A stretch of DNA of 9,626 nucleotides, from positions 1 to 9,626 of the forward strand of contig CAXYVG010000119.1 of the NCBI GenBank assembly GCA_964292325.1, given 5' to 3'. The translations under genes and the position numbers were made by a program. The notes beneath the pieces were generated by a model that was given only the letters and a program-made list of their open reading frames with translations, ran no database searches and was not told the DNA's origin. Below, piece after piece: positions 1 through 6,216 of the stretch (within the stretch, counting starts at the first letter, position 1; the number at the start of each line of letters is the position of its first letter). The DNA comes from CTSoil-075 sp964292325 (GTDB lineage Bacteria > Bacillota > Negativicutes > DSM-13327).

Positions 1-6
1 TCCTCC
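1..6 (-). promoter_or_regulatory. Ribosome binding site of a gene starting beyond the left edge
   Basis: Read on the minus strand, the first six bases are GGAGGA, a strong Shine-Dalgarno sequence, preceded by an A/T-rich leader. This suggests that a minus-strand gene starts a few bases outside the window, divergent from the T-box/symporter unit. A weak minus-strand promoter may lie upstream: TTGCTT (complement of 71-76) about 16 bases before TGATAT. The start codon is not visible, so this is inference from the site alone. Confidence 0.4.
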
Positions 7-176
7 AACTTTTTTAAAAATTGCGTAATCTTCTTGCTATAATAAAATATATCAATACAAGGCACTAAAAAAGCAATGCTCTTATTTTCTTTCTCGTGTC
101 ATTACACATTAGTACGCTCTATATGTTCATTTGCGCAAAATCACTATATTGTCTATATCGATAATACAAATACATA
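7..176. other. Intergenic region, A/T-rich, probably divergent promoter region
   Basis: No coding region is visible here. The stretch separates the putative divergent gene off the left edge from the promoter of the T-box leader. It contains a TGCTATAAT extended -10-like sequence at 35-43 on the plus strand, but with no convincing -35. I see no convincing operator or repeat. Confidence 0.4.
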
Positions 177-206
177 TTGACATTTGCATTGCGAACCATT
201 TATAAT
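177..206 (+). promoter_or_regulatory. Sigma-A promoter of the T-box leader
   Basis: A consensus -35 TTGACA (177-182) is followed after 18 bases by a consensus -10 TATAAT (201-206). Transcription should start near 213. It would then read through the whole T-box leader into the symporter gene at 559. This is the best-matching promoter in the window, which suits a gene controlled mainly by premature termination and not by initiation. A second TATAAT-like string at 207-212 is too far from the -35. Confidence 0.8.
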
Positions 207-411
207 TATAATACTGATATATATATACGTTATCGGTGATGACGGATAAAAGTAGTTTTGTACATTTCACGCAGAGAGCTAGTGGTTGGTGTGAACTAGC
301 TGAAAATGCAAAATGAAGTTCTTTCCCGAACCGCAGACTGAAAATTGTAGTAGGTCTTGCCGTTTGTCTACGTTACAGACTTAGAGTTGATCTTATGATC
401 GAAGTAGGGTG

Positions 412-455
412 GTACCGCGACAAGTCGTCCCTTGTCTGGTACTTCTTTTTATTTT
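412..455 (+). terminator. First T-box terminator
   Basis: GTACC (412-416) and GACAAG (419-424) pair with CTTGTC (431-436) and GGTAC (438-442) around a six-base loop. The run TTCTTTTTATTTT (443-455) follows. An outer extension, GAAGTA (401-406) with TACTTC (440-445), is also possible. The hairpin uses the T-box bases and the antiterminator 3' strand, so it is mutually exclusive with antiterminator 1, as needed for a switch. Unlike most T-boxes, its 3' arm is not an AGGGACGA-type sequence. Confidence 0.7.
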
Positions 456-491
456 GTCTGTAAGGTTATTTTGGGTGGTAACACGGTCACT

Positions 492-520
492 ATCGTCCCT
501 TTTAGAGGGACGATTTTTTT
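492..520 (+). terminator. Second T-box terminator (canonical)
   Basis: ATCGTCCCT (492-500) pairs perfectly with AGGGACGAT (506-514), followed by seven T residues (514-520). The 5' arm is also the 3' arm of antiterminator 2, the classic T-box design. It lies 38 bases upstream of the symporter start codon. Its 3' arm could also pair with the TCGTCCCT of module 1 (425-432), so the modules may interact. Confidence 0.85.
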
Positions 521-542
521 CCGTAAAAAATATTTACTATTT

Positions 543-550
543 AAGGAGGT
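543..550 (+). promoter_or_regulatory. Ribosome binding site of the symporter gene
   Basis: AAGGAGGT, eight bases before the ATG at 559, is a near-perfect Shine-Dalgarno sequence. It fixes the start downstream of both T-box terminators. Confidence 0.85.
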
Positions 551-558
551 CGATTCAT

Positions 559-1959
559 ATGAGTATTCCATTTCTAATTGTATGCGTATACATCGCTCTA
601 TTATTTGTCATCAGTTATTTCGCCCAGCGGCGCTCTGCCGGTAGTTCAACGAATTATATCCTAGCAGGTAGACAACTCACTACTCCACTCATTACCGTAT
701 CCATTGTAGGACTTGCGGTTGGCGGTGCGTCAACGATTGGCGTAGCCGAGCAAGCCTATAAAGTAGGTCTTTCGGCCGGTTGGTATACAACCGCCTGGGG
801 TATCGGGGCTATCGTTATGGGGATGCTTGTTGCGAAAAAATATCGCGAACTCAACATCACTACAGTACCCGAACTACTGGGCCGACATTATGATAAAAAA
901 GGTATGGTCGCTGGGATATCATGCCAAATCTTAATTCAACTAGTGGTTATGTCTCTTCAATATCTAGCGGGTGGCAGTATTCTTTGTGCCTTAATGCCTG
1001 AAATATTCACCCTAACCTCCGGCATGCTCACAAGCGCTGTCGTATTTATCAGTGTCACCTTAATTGGTGGTATGTGGTCTGCTAGTCTATCTAATATTTT
1101 AAACGTCTCACTGAAATACATTGGTATTATCTTAGCGACCATTGTCAGCGTCAATCGCTCAGGCGGTATCGAAAATATTAAAACTGCCCTTCCAACTAAC
1201 GTACCTTACTTTAGTTTTTTTGATGGTGTCGGCATCTTGGGAATCATTAGTTGGATTATGGTATTAGTAACTGTTAATTTATCACTACAAAGTATCATTC
1301 AAATTTCGCTAGGAGCCAAAGACGTACAAACCGCTCGCCGTGGTTTCATTATTGGCGGACTCATGATGCTTCCTATTGGTTTTGTCAGCGCCTTACTAGG
1401 GGTCATTGCCAAAACTATGTTTCCTGATGTAACTCCTGCGATGGCTTTGCCGATGACAATTATGTCATTAAATCCTTTTTTGGCAGGTATTACGCTAGCA
1501 GCATTATGGGCAGCAGATGTCTCAACAGCCTGTAGCTTACTGCTTAGCTCAGCTACATTATTCTCTCAAGATATTTATAAAAAGTTTATTGATCCTACAA
1601 TTAGCGAAAGGAAATTCCTTTTTGTCACAAAAGGAGCCGTACTTGTGCTAGGCTTATTTACTCTGATGCTTGCCATGACGATTAGTGGTATTATAAATAC
1701 GCTTATGGTTGGCCTCAGCTTGACTGCTGCCTTTAGCATTATTGTACTATTTACGCTGTTTGCCCCAGGCCTTTGCCGTAAAAATGCTGCGTTTTATACA
1801 ATCATAGTAGGAGTCACCGTTTTAATTGCATGGCAAGTACTGCCCGCAATTCGCATCTTCCCACACGTCATCTATCTGGAATGGTTAGCCTGCACTGGAA
1901 CCTTCTTATTAACCTATTTATTAGATGCAACGCCAATTGCGAGTACCGAATCTGCATAA
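559..1959 (+). CDS. Sodium:solute symporter (SSS/SSF family), probable amino acid importer
   Basis: This 466-residue integral membrane protein is of the sodium:solute symporter family (PutP/PanF-like, LeuT fold, usually about 13 helices). The N-terminus has the typical first helix followed by a basic loop and an LAGRQL-type motif (FAQRRSAGSSTNYILAGRQL). Next come the glycine-rich VGGASTIGVAEQAYKVG segment and the WG-IGA-VMG helix characteristic of the family. Later helices include LAALWAADVSTACSLLLSSATLFSQDIYKKF, matching the conserved region around the family's Na+ site. The ATG at 559 is chosen because AAGGAGGT (543-550) sits just upstream; a longer in-frame reading from 409 would run through the T-box and its terminators. 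The T-box makes expression depend on an uncharged tRNA, so import of an amino acid (possibly phenylalanine, less likely valine) or a precursor is inferred. Family membership is secure; the substrate is not. Confidence 0.9.
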   Translation: MSIPFLIVCVYIALLFVISYFAQRRSAGSSTNYILAGRQLTTPLITVSIVGLAVGGASTIGVAEQAYKVGLSAGWYTTAWGIGAIVMGMLVAKKYRELNITTVPELLGRHYDKKGMVAGISCQILIQLVVMSLQYLAGGSILCALMPEIFTLTSGMLTSAVVFISVTLIGGMWSASLSNILNVSLKYIGIILATIVSVNRSGGIENIKTALPTNVPYFSFFDGVGILGIISWIMVLVTVNLSLQSIIQISLGAKDVQTARRGFIIGGLMMLPIGFVSALLGVIAKTMFPDVTPAMALPMTIMSLNPFLAGITLAALWAADVSTACSLLLSSATLFSQDIYKKFIDPTISERKFLFVTKGAVLVLGLFTLMLAMTISGIINTLMVGLSLTAAFSIIVLFTLFAPGLCRKNAAFYTIIVGVTVLIAWQVLPAIRIFPHVIYLEWLACTGTFLLTYLLDATPIASTESA

Positions 1960-1991
1960 CATGTAATCGATTTAGTGATATCTATATAGCA

Positions 1992-2040
1992 ACAAAGTGC
2001 CAATTTTCAGCCTAAAACTGAAGTTGGCGCTTTGTTTTTA
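1992..2040 (+). terminator. Rho-independent terminator of the symporter gene
   Basis: ACAAAGTGCCAA (1993-2004) pairs with TTGGCGCTTTGT (2024-2035) with one mismatch or wobble, extended inward by TTTCAG/CTGAAG. The run TTTGTTTTTATTA follows. It lies about 30 bases after the symporter stop codon and makes the T-box unit monocistronic. Confidence 0.85.
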
Positions 2041-2057
2041 TTACAACTTTATTACCT

Positions 2058-2086
2058 TTGTCAGTATTTGCTGTGAAATATATGTT
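2058..2086 (+). promoter_or_regulatory. Candidate promoter of the small orphan gene
   Basis: TTGTCA (2058-2063) and TATGTT (2081-2086) are separated by 17 bases. Transcription would start near 2093, giving a leader of roughly 95 bases before the GTG at 2189. The -10 is weak, but a promoter is needed here because terminators flank the gene on both sides. Confidence 0.4.
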
Positions 2087-2174
2087 ACATCACCAAATTC
2101 TGACTTTATCTCTGATAGCATTTTTTAGACGTTCGGGTTAAAATTAGATTGTTCATTGATAAATGCTAAATATA

Positions 2175-2182
2175 AGAGGAGG
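2175..2182 (+). promoter_or_regulatory. Ribosome binding site deciding a GTG start
   Basis: AGAGGAGG lies six bases before the GTG at 2189. It argues against both the upstream ATG (2156) and the downstream ATG (2195) as starts of the small gene. Confidence 0.7.
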
Positions 2183-2188
2183 TTCCCT

Positions 2189-2446
2189 GTGGAAATGTTA
2201 CAAATTAACAAACTTCGCAAAGCTAACGAAATACCATTTAAGGTAGTAAGTTGGCTACAAGAACTGGATCCAATCGTTGAGCATGATGATTTCGGTATGA
2301 TGTATAAAGGCTGCATTCTAGCAGAAGATGACTACGGTAAGTATGCTGCGATTGTCGGAACAACAGATCAATTTTTAAATGCTCCCTTAGAGGTCACTTC
2401 AAATAGTACCCAATATAAAGTATTAAAGATTGAACATTGCTGGTAG
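2189..2446 (+). CDS. Small hypothetical protein (85 aa)
   Basis: I do not recognise this family. The protein is soluble and acidic, with no signal peptide or membrane helix. It begins VEMLQINKLRKANEIPFK, followed by an acidic WLQELDPIVEHDDFG segment, and ends KVLKIEHCW. The GTG at 2189 is preferred because AGAGGAGG (2175-2182) lies six bases upstream. The ATG at 2195 is 12 bases from that site, and the in-frame ATG at 2156 lies before it. Reality of the gene is supported by the strong ribosome binding site, a stop codon soon followed by its own terminator, and a frame that stays open throughout. It is monocistronic. No neighbour indicates a function. Confidence 0.75.
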   Translation: MEMLQINKLRKANEIPFKVVSWLQELDPIVEHDDFGMMYKGCILAEDDYGKYAAIVGTTDQFLNAPLEVTSNSTQYKVLKIEHCW

Positions 2447-2473
2447 CTTTTTAGCTGCCAAGAAATAGATTTC

Positions 2474-2507
2474 AAGTCCTGCAATTTTTTTTGCAGGACT
2501 TCTTATT
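2474..2507 (+). terminator. Rho-independent terminator of the small orphan gene
   Basis: AAGTCCTGCAA (2474-2484) pairs perfectly with TTGCAGGACTT (2491-2501) around a loop of six T residues. CTTATT follows, so the U tail is interrupted. It is placed 28 bases after the small gene's stop. Confidence 0.8.
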
Positions 2508-2554
2508 ATGATCATACATTTTATTTTAATTATTTGTTACTCTTTTCATTAAGA

Positions 2555-2607
2555 AAAGACTAAGGTTTCGACCAAGTCCTCAGACGACGGTCGAAACCTT
2601 AGTCTTT
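2555..2607 (-). terminator. Long terminator hairpin of the vWA gene
   Basis: A perfect 19-bp inverted repeat pairs 2555-2573 with 2589-2607 around a 15-base loop. On the minus strand it begins two bases after the vWA stop codon (2609-2611) and is followed by TTCTTAAT. On the plus strand the tail is TTTCTT, so it may also stop stray plus-strand transcripts. It is longer than most terminator stems in this window. Confidence 0.75.
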
Positions 2608-2608
2608 C

Positions 2609-4522
2609 TTACTTTGAATCAAGAAATGTTATACTTTCTGATTCCGCAAAAAACTGACTAATTTCTACTAATTTAATAAACTCTGCACGATATCCTTCCT
2701 CATCGTTTCCCTTGGCGCCCTTTGCCAATTTCAAAATGTCTTGATAGGACGACTGCCCCTTATATTCTGAATTACGTAGTAGCATTGCATATTCAGCAAC
2801 CGCTGCAGCAAATCGAAAGTTTTCGCTGGCAATCGCCTTACCATCCTTGCTATCAATACTTTGCGTAAATAACGTACTCCTATCTTCATTCGGTTTTTTG
2901 TAGCGAACTTTGATTTGTAACAATTCATTGCTATCTACAATCTTAGCTTGCTGATATACAAGTGGATCAACACTAGCACCTACTTCCTCTGACCCAGCAG
3001 GAATAATTTCATAAAAAGCTGTTATAGAATGACCAGCGCCCATATCACCCGCATCTTTTTTGTCATTATTAAAATCGCTTTTATCTAATACGCGGTTTTC
3101 ATAACCAACCAAACGATATGACCTTACTTGCGCCGGGTTGAATTCAACCTGCAATTTTACATCTTTGGCAATGGTATATAGCGTACCAGCAAATTGATTG
3201 ACCAATACTTTTTTTGCTTCTAACGCATTATCAATATAAGCATAATTACCATTGCCTTTATCAGCTAATGCTTCCATTTTATTATCTTTTACATTTCCCA
3301 TACCAAAGCCAAGCACGCTAAGAAAAATTCTTTGCTCTCGCTGCTCTTCAATCAATCGTGTTAATTCGCCTTCGCTACTCACACCTACATTAAAATCACC
3401 ATCAGTTGCCAGTACAACTCGATTATTGCCATCCGCTATGAAATTTTCCTTAGCAAGTTTATATGCGAGCTGAATTCCTTCGCCCCCTGCCGTCGAACCA
3501 CCTGCCTGCAGTGTATCAATCGCATTCATAATTTTTTCTTTTTCACTACCAGCAGTTGGCTCTAAAACAACTCCCGCTGCTCCCGCATAAACAACAATGG
3601 ATACCTGATCTTGTTCACGTAGTTGCTTGACAAGCATTTTGAATGCCGTTTTTAGTAATGGCAATTTATTCTCTTGCGCCATAGAACCTGAGACATCAAT
3701 CAAGAATACTAAATTACTTGCTGGCATTTCCTCTAACTGAATCTCTTTTCCTTTTAAGCCAATCATGACCAGCTTATGACTTGGTTCCCACGGACAAGCG
3801 CCCACTTCGGTTGTCATTGAAAATGGTTGCTGCCCAACTGGCTGTGGATACTCATATGTAAAATAATTGATCATTTCCTCTGTTCTCACTGCATCTAAGG
3901 GTGGTAATTTCCCACTATTGATAAAGCGACGCATATTACTATAAGAAGCTGTGTCTACATCAATCGAAAAGGTGGATACCGGACTACTAAGCGCCTCTTG
4001 AAAATTGTTATCATATACCCTTTTATACTCTTCGGTATTAAAAGATACTGCCGGGCTATAAGAAGCTGGAGATGCATATAACCTCATTGACTTTTCAACG
4101 ACAACCATCGGTGCTCCTGCTCCCATGCTCATGTTAACCATTCCTTGTAATGTTCCGCTGTTATAGCCTCTATCATAATGTCCACCACTCAGTACAATGA
4201 TCGCATTCTTTTGCTCATTCATTTTCATATGTAAACCATAATGGTTCATCAGCAATGTTAACGCTTGCTCTAGCGTTTGTTGCTCGGCGATTTGTAAATC
4301 CACCTTAAGATTGGCAATTTCAGGAACAGCTAAAATCTGAATACCACTCTGCTGACTCAAAAGTGCTAACACTTCCTCTAGCGCCACTCCTTTCACACTG
4401 ACTTCACTGCTTATCTTTCCCGCCCTCATCTTTTCTTGTAAACTACTAGAGGCTGCCCCCGTTGTGGTAACCATACTAACCAGCATCATGACAAGTACAC
4501 TATAAATCCATATTTTTTTCAT
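2609..4522 (-). CDS. Exported von Willebrand factor A protein with N-terminal STN-like domain (YfbK-like)
   Basis: The 637-residue protein starts with a signal peptide (basic MKK, hydrophobic core to about residue 20, small residues TTGAAS at the cleavage region) and has no lipobox Cys. Residues about 38-112 resemble the STN (secretin/TonB short N-terminal) fold: VSVKGVALEEVLALLSQQSG, then LEQALTLLMNHYGLHMK. Residues about 165-265 match the domain preceding vWA in YfbK-type proteins (FSIDVDTASYSNMRRFINSG, EEMINYF). The vWA domain (about 269-445) has a complete MIDAS metal site: D276, S278, S280 in DVSGS, T344 and D374 in ATDGD. Residues from 445 to the end fit the YfbK C-terminal domain. vWA domains bind protein partners through a metal ion. 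The protein is expected outside the cytoplasmic membrane. It has an AGGAG site (4531-4535), is monocistronic and is divergent from the sigma/anti-sigma pair. The role is unknown; sensing or scaffolding is inferred. Confidence 0.88.
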   Translation of the reverse strand: MKKIWIYSVLVMMLVSMVTTTGAASSSLQEKMRAGKISSEVSVKGVALEEVLALLSQQSGIQILAVPEIANLKVDLQIAEQQTLEQALTLLMNHYGLHMKMNEQKNAIIVLSGGHYDRGYNSGTLQGMVNMSMGAGAPMVVVEKSMRLYASPASYSPAVSFNTEEYKRVYDNNFQEALSSPVSTFSIDVDTASYSNMRRFINSGKLPPLDAVRTEEMINYFTYEYPQPVGQQPFSMTTEVGACPWEPSHKLVMIGLKGKEIQLEEMPASNLVFLIDVSGSMAQENKLPLLKTAFKMLVKQLREQDQVSIVVYAGAAGVVLEPTAGSEKEKIMNAIDTLQAGGSTAGGEGIQLAYKLAKENFIADGNNRVVLATDGDFNVGVSSEGELTRLIEEQREQRIFLSVLGFGMGNVKDNKMEALADKGNGNYAYIDNALEAKKVLVNQFAGTLYTIAKDVKLQVEFNPAQVRSYRLVGYENRVLDKSDFNNDKKDAGDMGAGHSITAFYEIIPAGSEEVGASVDPLVYQQAKIVDSNELLQIKVRYKKPNEDRSTLFTQSIDSKDGKAIASENFRFAAAVAEYAMLLRNSEYKGQSSYQDILKLAKGAKGNDEEGYRAEFIKLVEISQFFAESESITFLDSK

Positions 4523-4645
4523 TGTAAGCGCTCCTTATGTTTTTTTCTACTATAGTAAACGCTCAAAAAAATCAAAAGTAACGGATACAAAAAAAATCTG
4601 CTATAATAAGTTTAATATTGATATAAAATCAGAGTTGGTGAAAAA
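4523..4645. promoter_or_regulatory. Divergent promoter region between the vWA gene and the ECF sigma operon
   Basis: These 123 bases hold both start signals. For the sigma gene there is TGCTATAAT (4599-4607), an extended -10 with no good -35. For the vWA gene the minus strand has TATAGT (complement of 4549-4554) preceded 15 bases upstream by TTGATT (complement of 4570-4575), a weak match. A 10-bp direct repeat lies on the vWA side. The arrangement would allow shared control of all three genes, but no ECF promoter consensus is certain. Confidence 0.55.
4524..4564. repeat. Direct repeat pair GTAAGCGCTC / GTAAACGCTC, candidate operator
   Basis: GTAAGCGCTC (4524-4533) and GTAAACGCTC (4555-4564) match at nine of ten positions and are 31 bases apart start to start, close to three helical turns. 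One copy fills the gap between the vWA ribosome binding site and start codon; the other sits just upstream of the putative vWA -10. A shorter related string, GTAACGG, occurs at 4578-4584. An operator or ECF-recognised element is possible; chance is not excluded. Confidence 0.35.
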
Positions 4646-5209
4646 ATGCCAGAAGATGACATCATAATCCGTAAAGCCCAAGCAGGTGACCGCGAAGCAC
4701 TCAATACCCTCATGTCCAACTACTGGCATCCTATATACCATTTTGTATCGTACAAAATGAGTAGTCTCGAAGATGCACAAGAAATCACACAAGAAACCTT
4801 CCTGCGAGCGTTTCGATCACTACCAAACTACAAGCAGCAAGCTAATGCAACCTTCAAAACCTATCTAAGTCGTATCGCGCTAAACCTCATCACTGATTTT
4901 TGGCGCAAGAACGGGCGAAACCTTGTAGTGACCGACCTCGCTGCATATCAGGAATTAGCCTCTAGCGATGACCCACCAGATATGCAGACGATCACTCAGG
5001 AAACACGCGAAGAAATTGCATTCCTAATACGCAGCCTGCCCAAAGAGCAACAACAAACGATTGAACTTAGGATTATTGCCGGACTGCCGATCAAAGAAAC
5101 AGCAACTACAATGGGTAAAACAGAAGCAGCAGTTAAAATGCTACAACAACGTGCACTAAAAAATCTCCGTCAATTACTACAAGATAAAGGAATCACAGCC
5201 ATAAACTAA
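4646..5209 (+). CDS. RNA polymerase sigma factor, ECF subfamily
   Basis: This 187-residue protein has the two-domain ECF layout. Region 2 spans about 18-90, with the core-binding and -10-recognition helix around DAQEITQETFLRAF (43-56) and the following LSRIALNLITDFWRK. Region 4 spans about 126-178, where LPKEQQQTIELRIIAGLPIKE leads into a helix-turn-helix (MGKTEAAVKMLQQRALKNLR). No regions 1 or 3 are present, as expected for ECF factors. The ATG at 4646 has a modest site, TTGGTG, a few bases upstream. It is followed after 18 bases by a membrane protein gene, the usual position of an anti-sigma factor. It should direct RNA polymerase to a small regulon, possibly including its own operon and the divergent vWA gene. 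The signal it answers to is unknown. Confidence 0.95.
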   Translation: MPEDDIIIRKAQAGDREALNTLMSNYWHPIYHFVSYKMSSLEDAQEITQETFLRAFRSLPNYKQQANATFKTYLSRIALNLITDFWRKNGRNLVVTDLAAYQELASSDDPPDMQTITQETREEIAFLIRSLPKEQQQTIELRIIAGLPIKETATTMGKTEAAVKMLQQRALKNLRQLLQDKGITAIN

Positions 5210-5213
5210 CGCA

Positions 5214-5221
5214 AGGGGGTG
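5214..5221 (+). promoter_or_regulatory. Ribosome binding site deciding the start of the anti-sigma gene
   Basis: AGGGGGTG sits six bases before the ATG at 5228. The in-frame GTG at 5219 overlaps this site, so it is very unlikely to be the start. Confidence 0.7.
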
Positions 5222-5227
5222 AACGAA

Positions 5228-6169
5228 ATGCCTAAGTCTAACCATCTAGCAGATGATACCGAAAATTTATCCCGATTATTAGATGAAATCAATCTAGGCC
5301 GACAACCAAAAACTACCGATCCTGAAACTGCAGAACTCCTAGAAGTCGCAACTCTCATAAAATCATCCTCAACTCCCGTAAAACCACCGCAACATCTGAT
5401 CGATCAAACAGTAATGCTTGCGATGGAATCTCTGCCAAAAAATAAGGTAAAACGCTATAATAAGTGGCTATATTCGGGCGCACTCAGTACCGCAGCCGCT
5501 ATCTTACTCATTATTGGCCTTCATACCATACCTTCCTGGCAGACCGAAACGCTAACCATTCCATCCCAAGTATCACCAGACATTTCGAATGTCCCCGCTT
5601 CCCTCCCCACCCAATCGGTTCCTAGTGAACCCACGCAAAACAAAAGTGGCAACACATCACTAGAACGTTCCATTCCTACTGAAACGAAAAAAAACGCCCC
5701 TACTAGTGAAAGTAAGAGCCCACCAGCACCTTCTAGCCTCCCTATATACCAAGCGCCCCTAATCAACAAAGAAACAATCACCACGGCCAAATCATCTCCA
5801 GTAGCAGAAATAGCTAAAGTACAATCCACTGCTCCTGCTGCGATTGAGCCCCTCATCCTCGCGGGTCGTTCTCCTGATTCGATCGTATCGGATACCCAAA
5901 AAGGTATAGTTCGCCAAATATATGCTAAAGACACTCCTCAGCAAATCATCATTACACAACAAATCCCATCGCCCCCTTCTCTTTCCGATGCAAAAGTAGC
6001 AGAAAGCAATCGCATGCATCTAGAAAAATCAATTCTCACCTTAGAAAAAGCGAATAAAAATCCCAATAAAATCACCATCTTCATTCAAAACCAAGAAGTC
6101 ACACTAGAAAGCGATCTCAGCACCGAAGAACTAACAAAACTAGCAGAATCATTATCTGTTTCAAGATAA
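5228..6169 (+). CDS. Putative membrane anti-sigma factor with extracytoplasmic DUF4367-like domain
   Basis: The 313-residue product has three parts. Residues 1-78 are a helical, charged cytoplasmic segment (NLSRLLDEINLG, DPETAELLEVATLIKS) suited to binding a sigma factor. Residues about 80-101 form one membrane helix (WLYSGALSTAAAILLIIGLH). A long Pro/Ser/Thr/Lys-rich linker (about 108-180) leads to a C-terminal domain outside the membrane. Its end, KITIFIQNQEVTLESDLSTEELTKLAESL, with the earlier VRQIYAKDTPQQIIITQQ, recalls the DUF4367 pattern of many Firmicute anti-sigma proteins; this comparison is from memory. There is no cysteine, so the HxxxCxxC zinc site of common anti-sigma factors is absent. 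The role rests on its position directly downstream of the ECF gene (18-base gap) and its topology. Confidence 0.75.
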   Translation: MPKSNHLADDTENLSRLLDEINLGRQPKTTDPETAELLEVATLIKSSSTPVKPPQHLIDQTVMLAMESLPKNKVKRYNKWLYSGALSTAAAILLIIGLHTIPSWQTETLTIPSQVSPDISNVPASLPTQSVPSEPTQNKSGNTSLERSIPTETKKNAPTSESKSPPAPSSLPIYQAPLINKETITTAKSSPVAEIAKVQSTAPAAIEPLILAGRSPDSIVSDTQKGIVRQIYAKDTPQQIIITQQIPSPPSLSDAKVAESNRMHLEKSILTLEKANKNPNKITIFIQNQEVTLESDLSTEELTKLAESLSVSR

Positions 6170-6216
6170 AAGTAGGAGTAATACTGAATCATCAATTCAG
6201 CATTACTCCTACTTTC
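6168..6216. terminator. Bidirectional terminator between convergent operons
   Basis: AAAGTAGGAGTAAT (6169-6182) pairs with ATTACTCCTACTTT (6202-6215), and CTGAAT (6184-6189) with ATTCAG (6195-6200), around a five-base loop with one A/C mismatch. The stem overlaps the stop codon of the anti-sigma gene and ends one base before the EamA stop codon. The A-rich left arm gives a TTTTAT tail on the minus strand, so termination is probably stronger in that direction. Confidence 0.8.

Larger units (their letters stand above)
213..520 (+). ncRNA. T-box riboswitch leader with duplicated antiterminator/terminator modules
   Basis: This is a tRNA-sensing T-box leader. Stem I can be folded by eye: 255-260 pairs with 309-314 and 263-269 with 301-308 (one bulged A). 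An AG-rich bulge lies at 271-277, and an apical helix 278-283/295-300 closes a GGTTGGTG-containing loop. The specifier loop has the usual AGTA (251-254) opposite GAA (315-317). A small stem (387-392/397-402) precedes the first T-box, AGGGTGGTACCGCG (406-419). Its antiterminator partner is TCGTCCCT (425-432). A second T-box, TGGGTGGTAACACG (472-485), pairs with CGTCCC (494-499). Both carry the UGGU bulge, expecting tRNA ending ACCA. The specifier is probably TTC (Phe, 319-321), or GTT (Val, 318-320). Surveys of T-boxes describe a rare class with duplicated terminator-antiterminator elements, and this leader fits that class. Confidence 0.9.

Noticed and set aside
409..558. 50-residue N-terminal extension of the symporter from a GTG at 409
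   Set aside because: It would translate the T-box motifs and both terminators. AAGGAGGT at 543-550 points to the ATG at 559, which also gives the normal SSS N-terminus.
432..644. Possible 70-residue plus-strand ORF
   Set aside because: It runs through the T-box leader into the symporter gene in another frame, with no ribosome binding site; the protein has no sensible composition.
5521..5934. 137-residue minus-strand ORF
   Set aside because: It is antisense to the Pro/Ser/Thr-rich linker of the anti-sigma gene, where low stop density on the opposite strand is expected. No start signal supports it.
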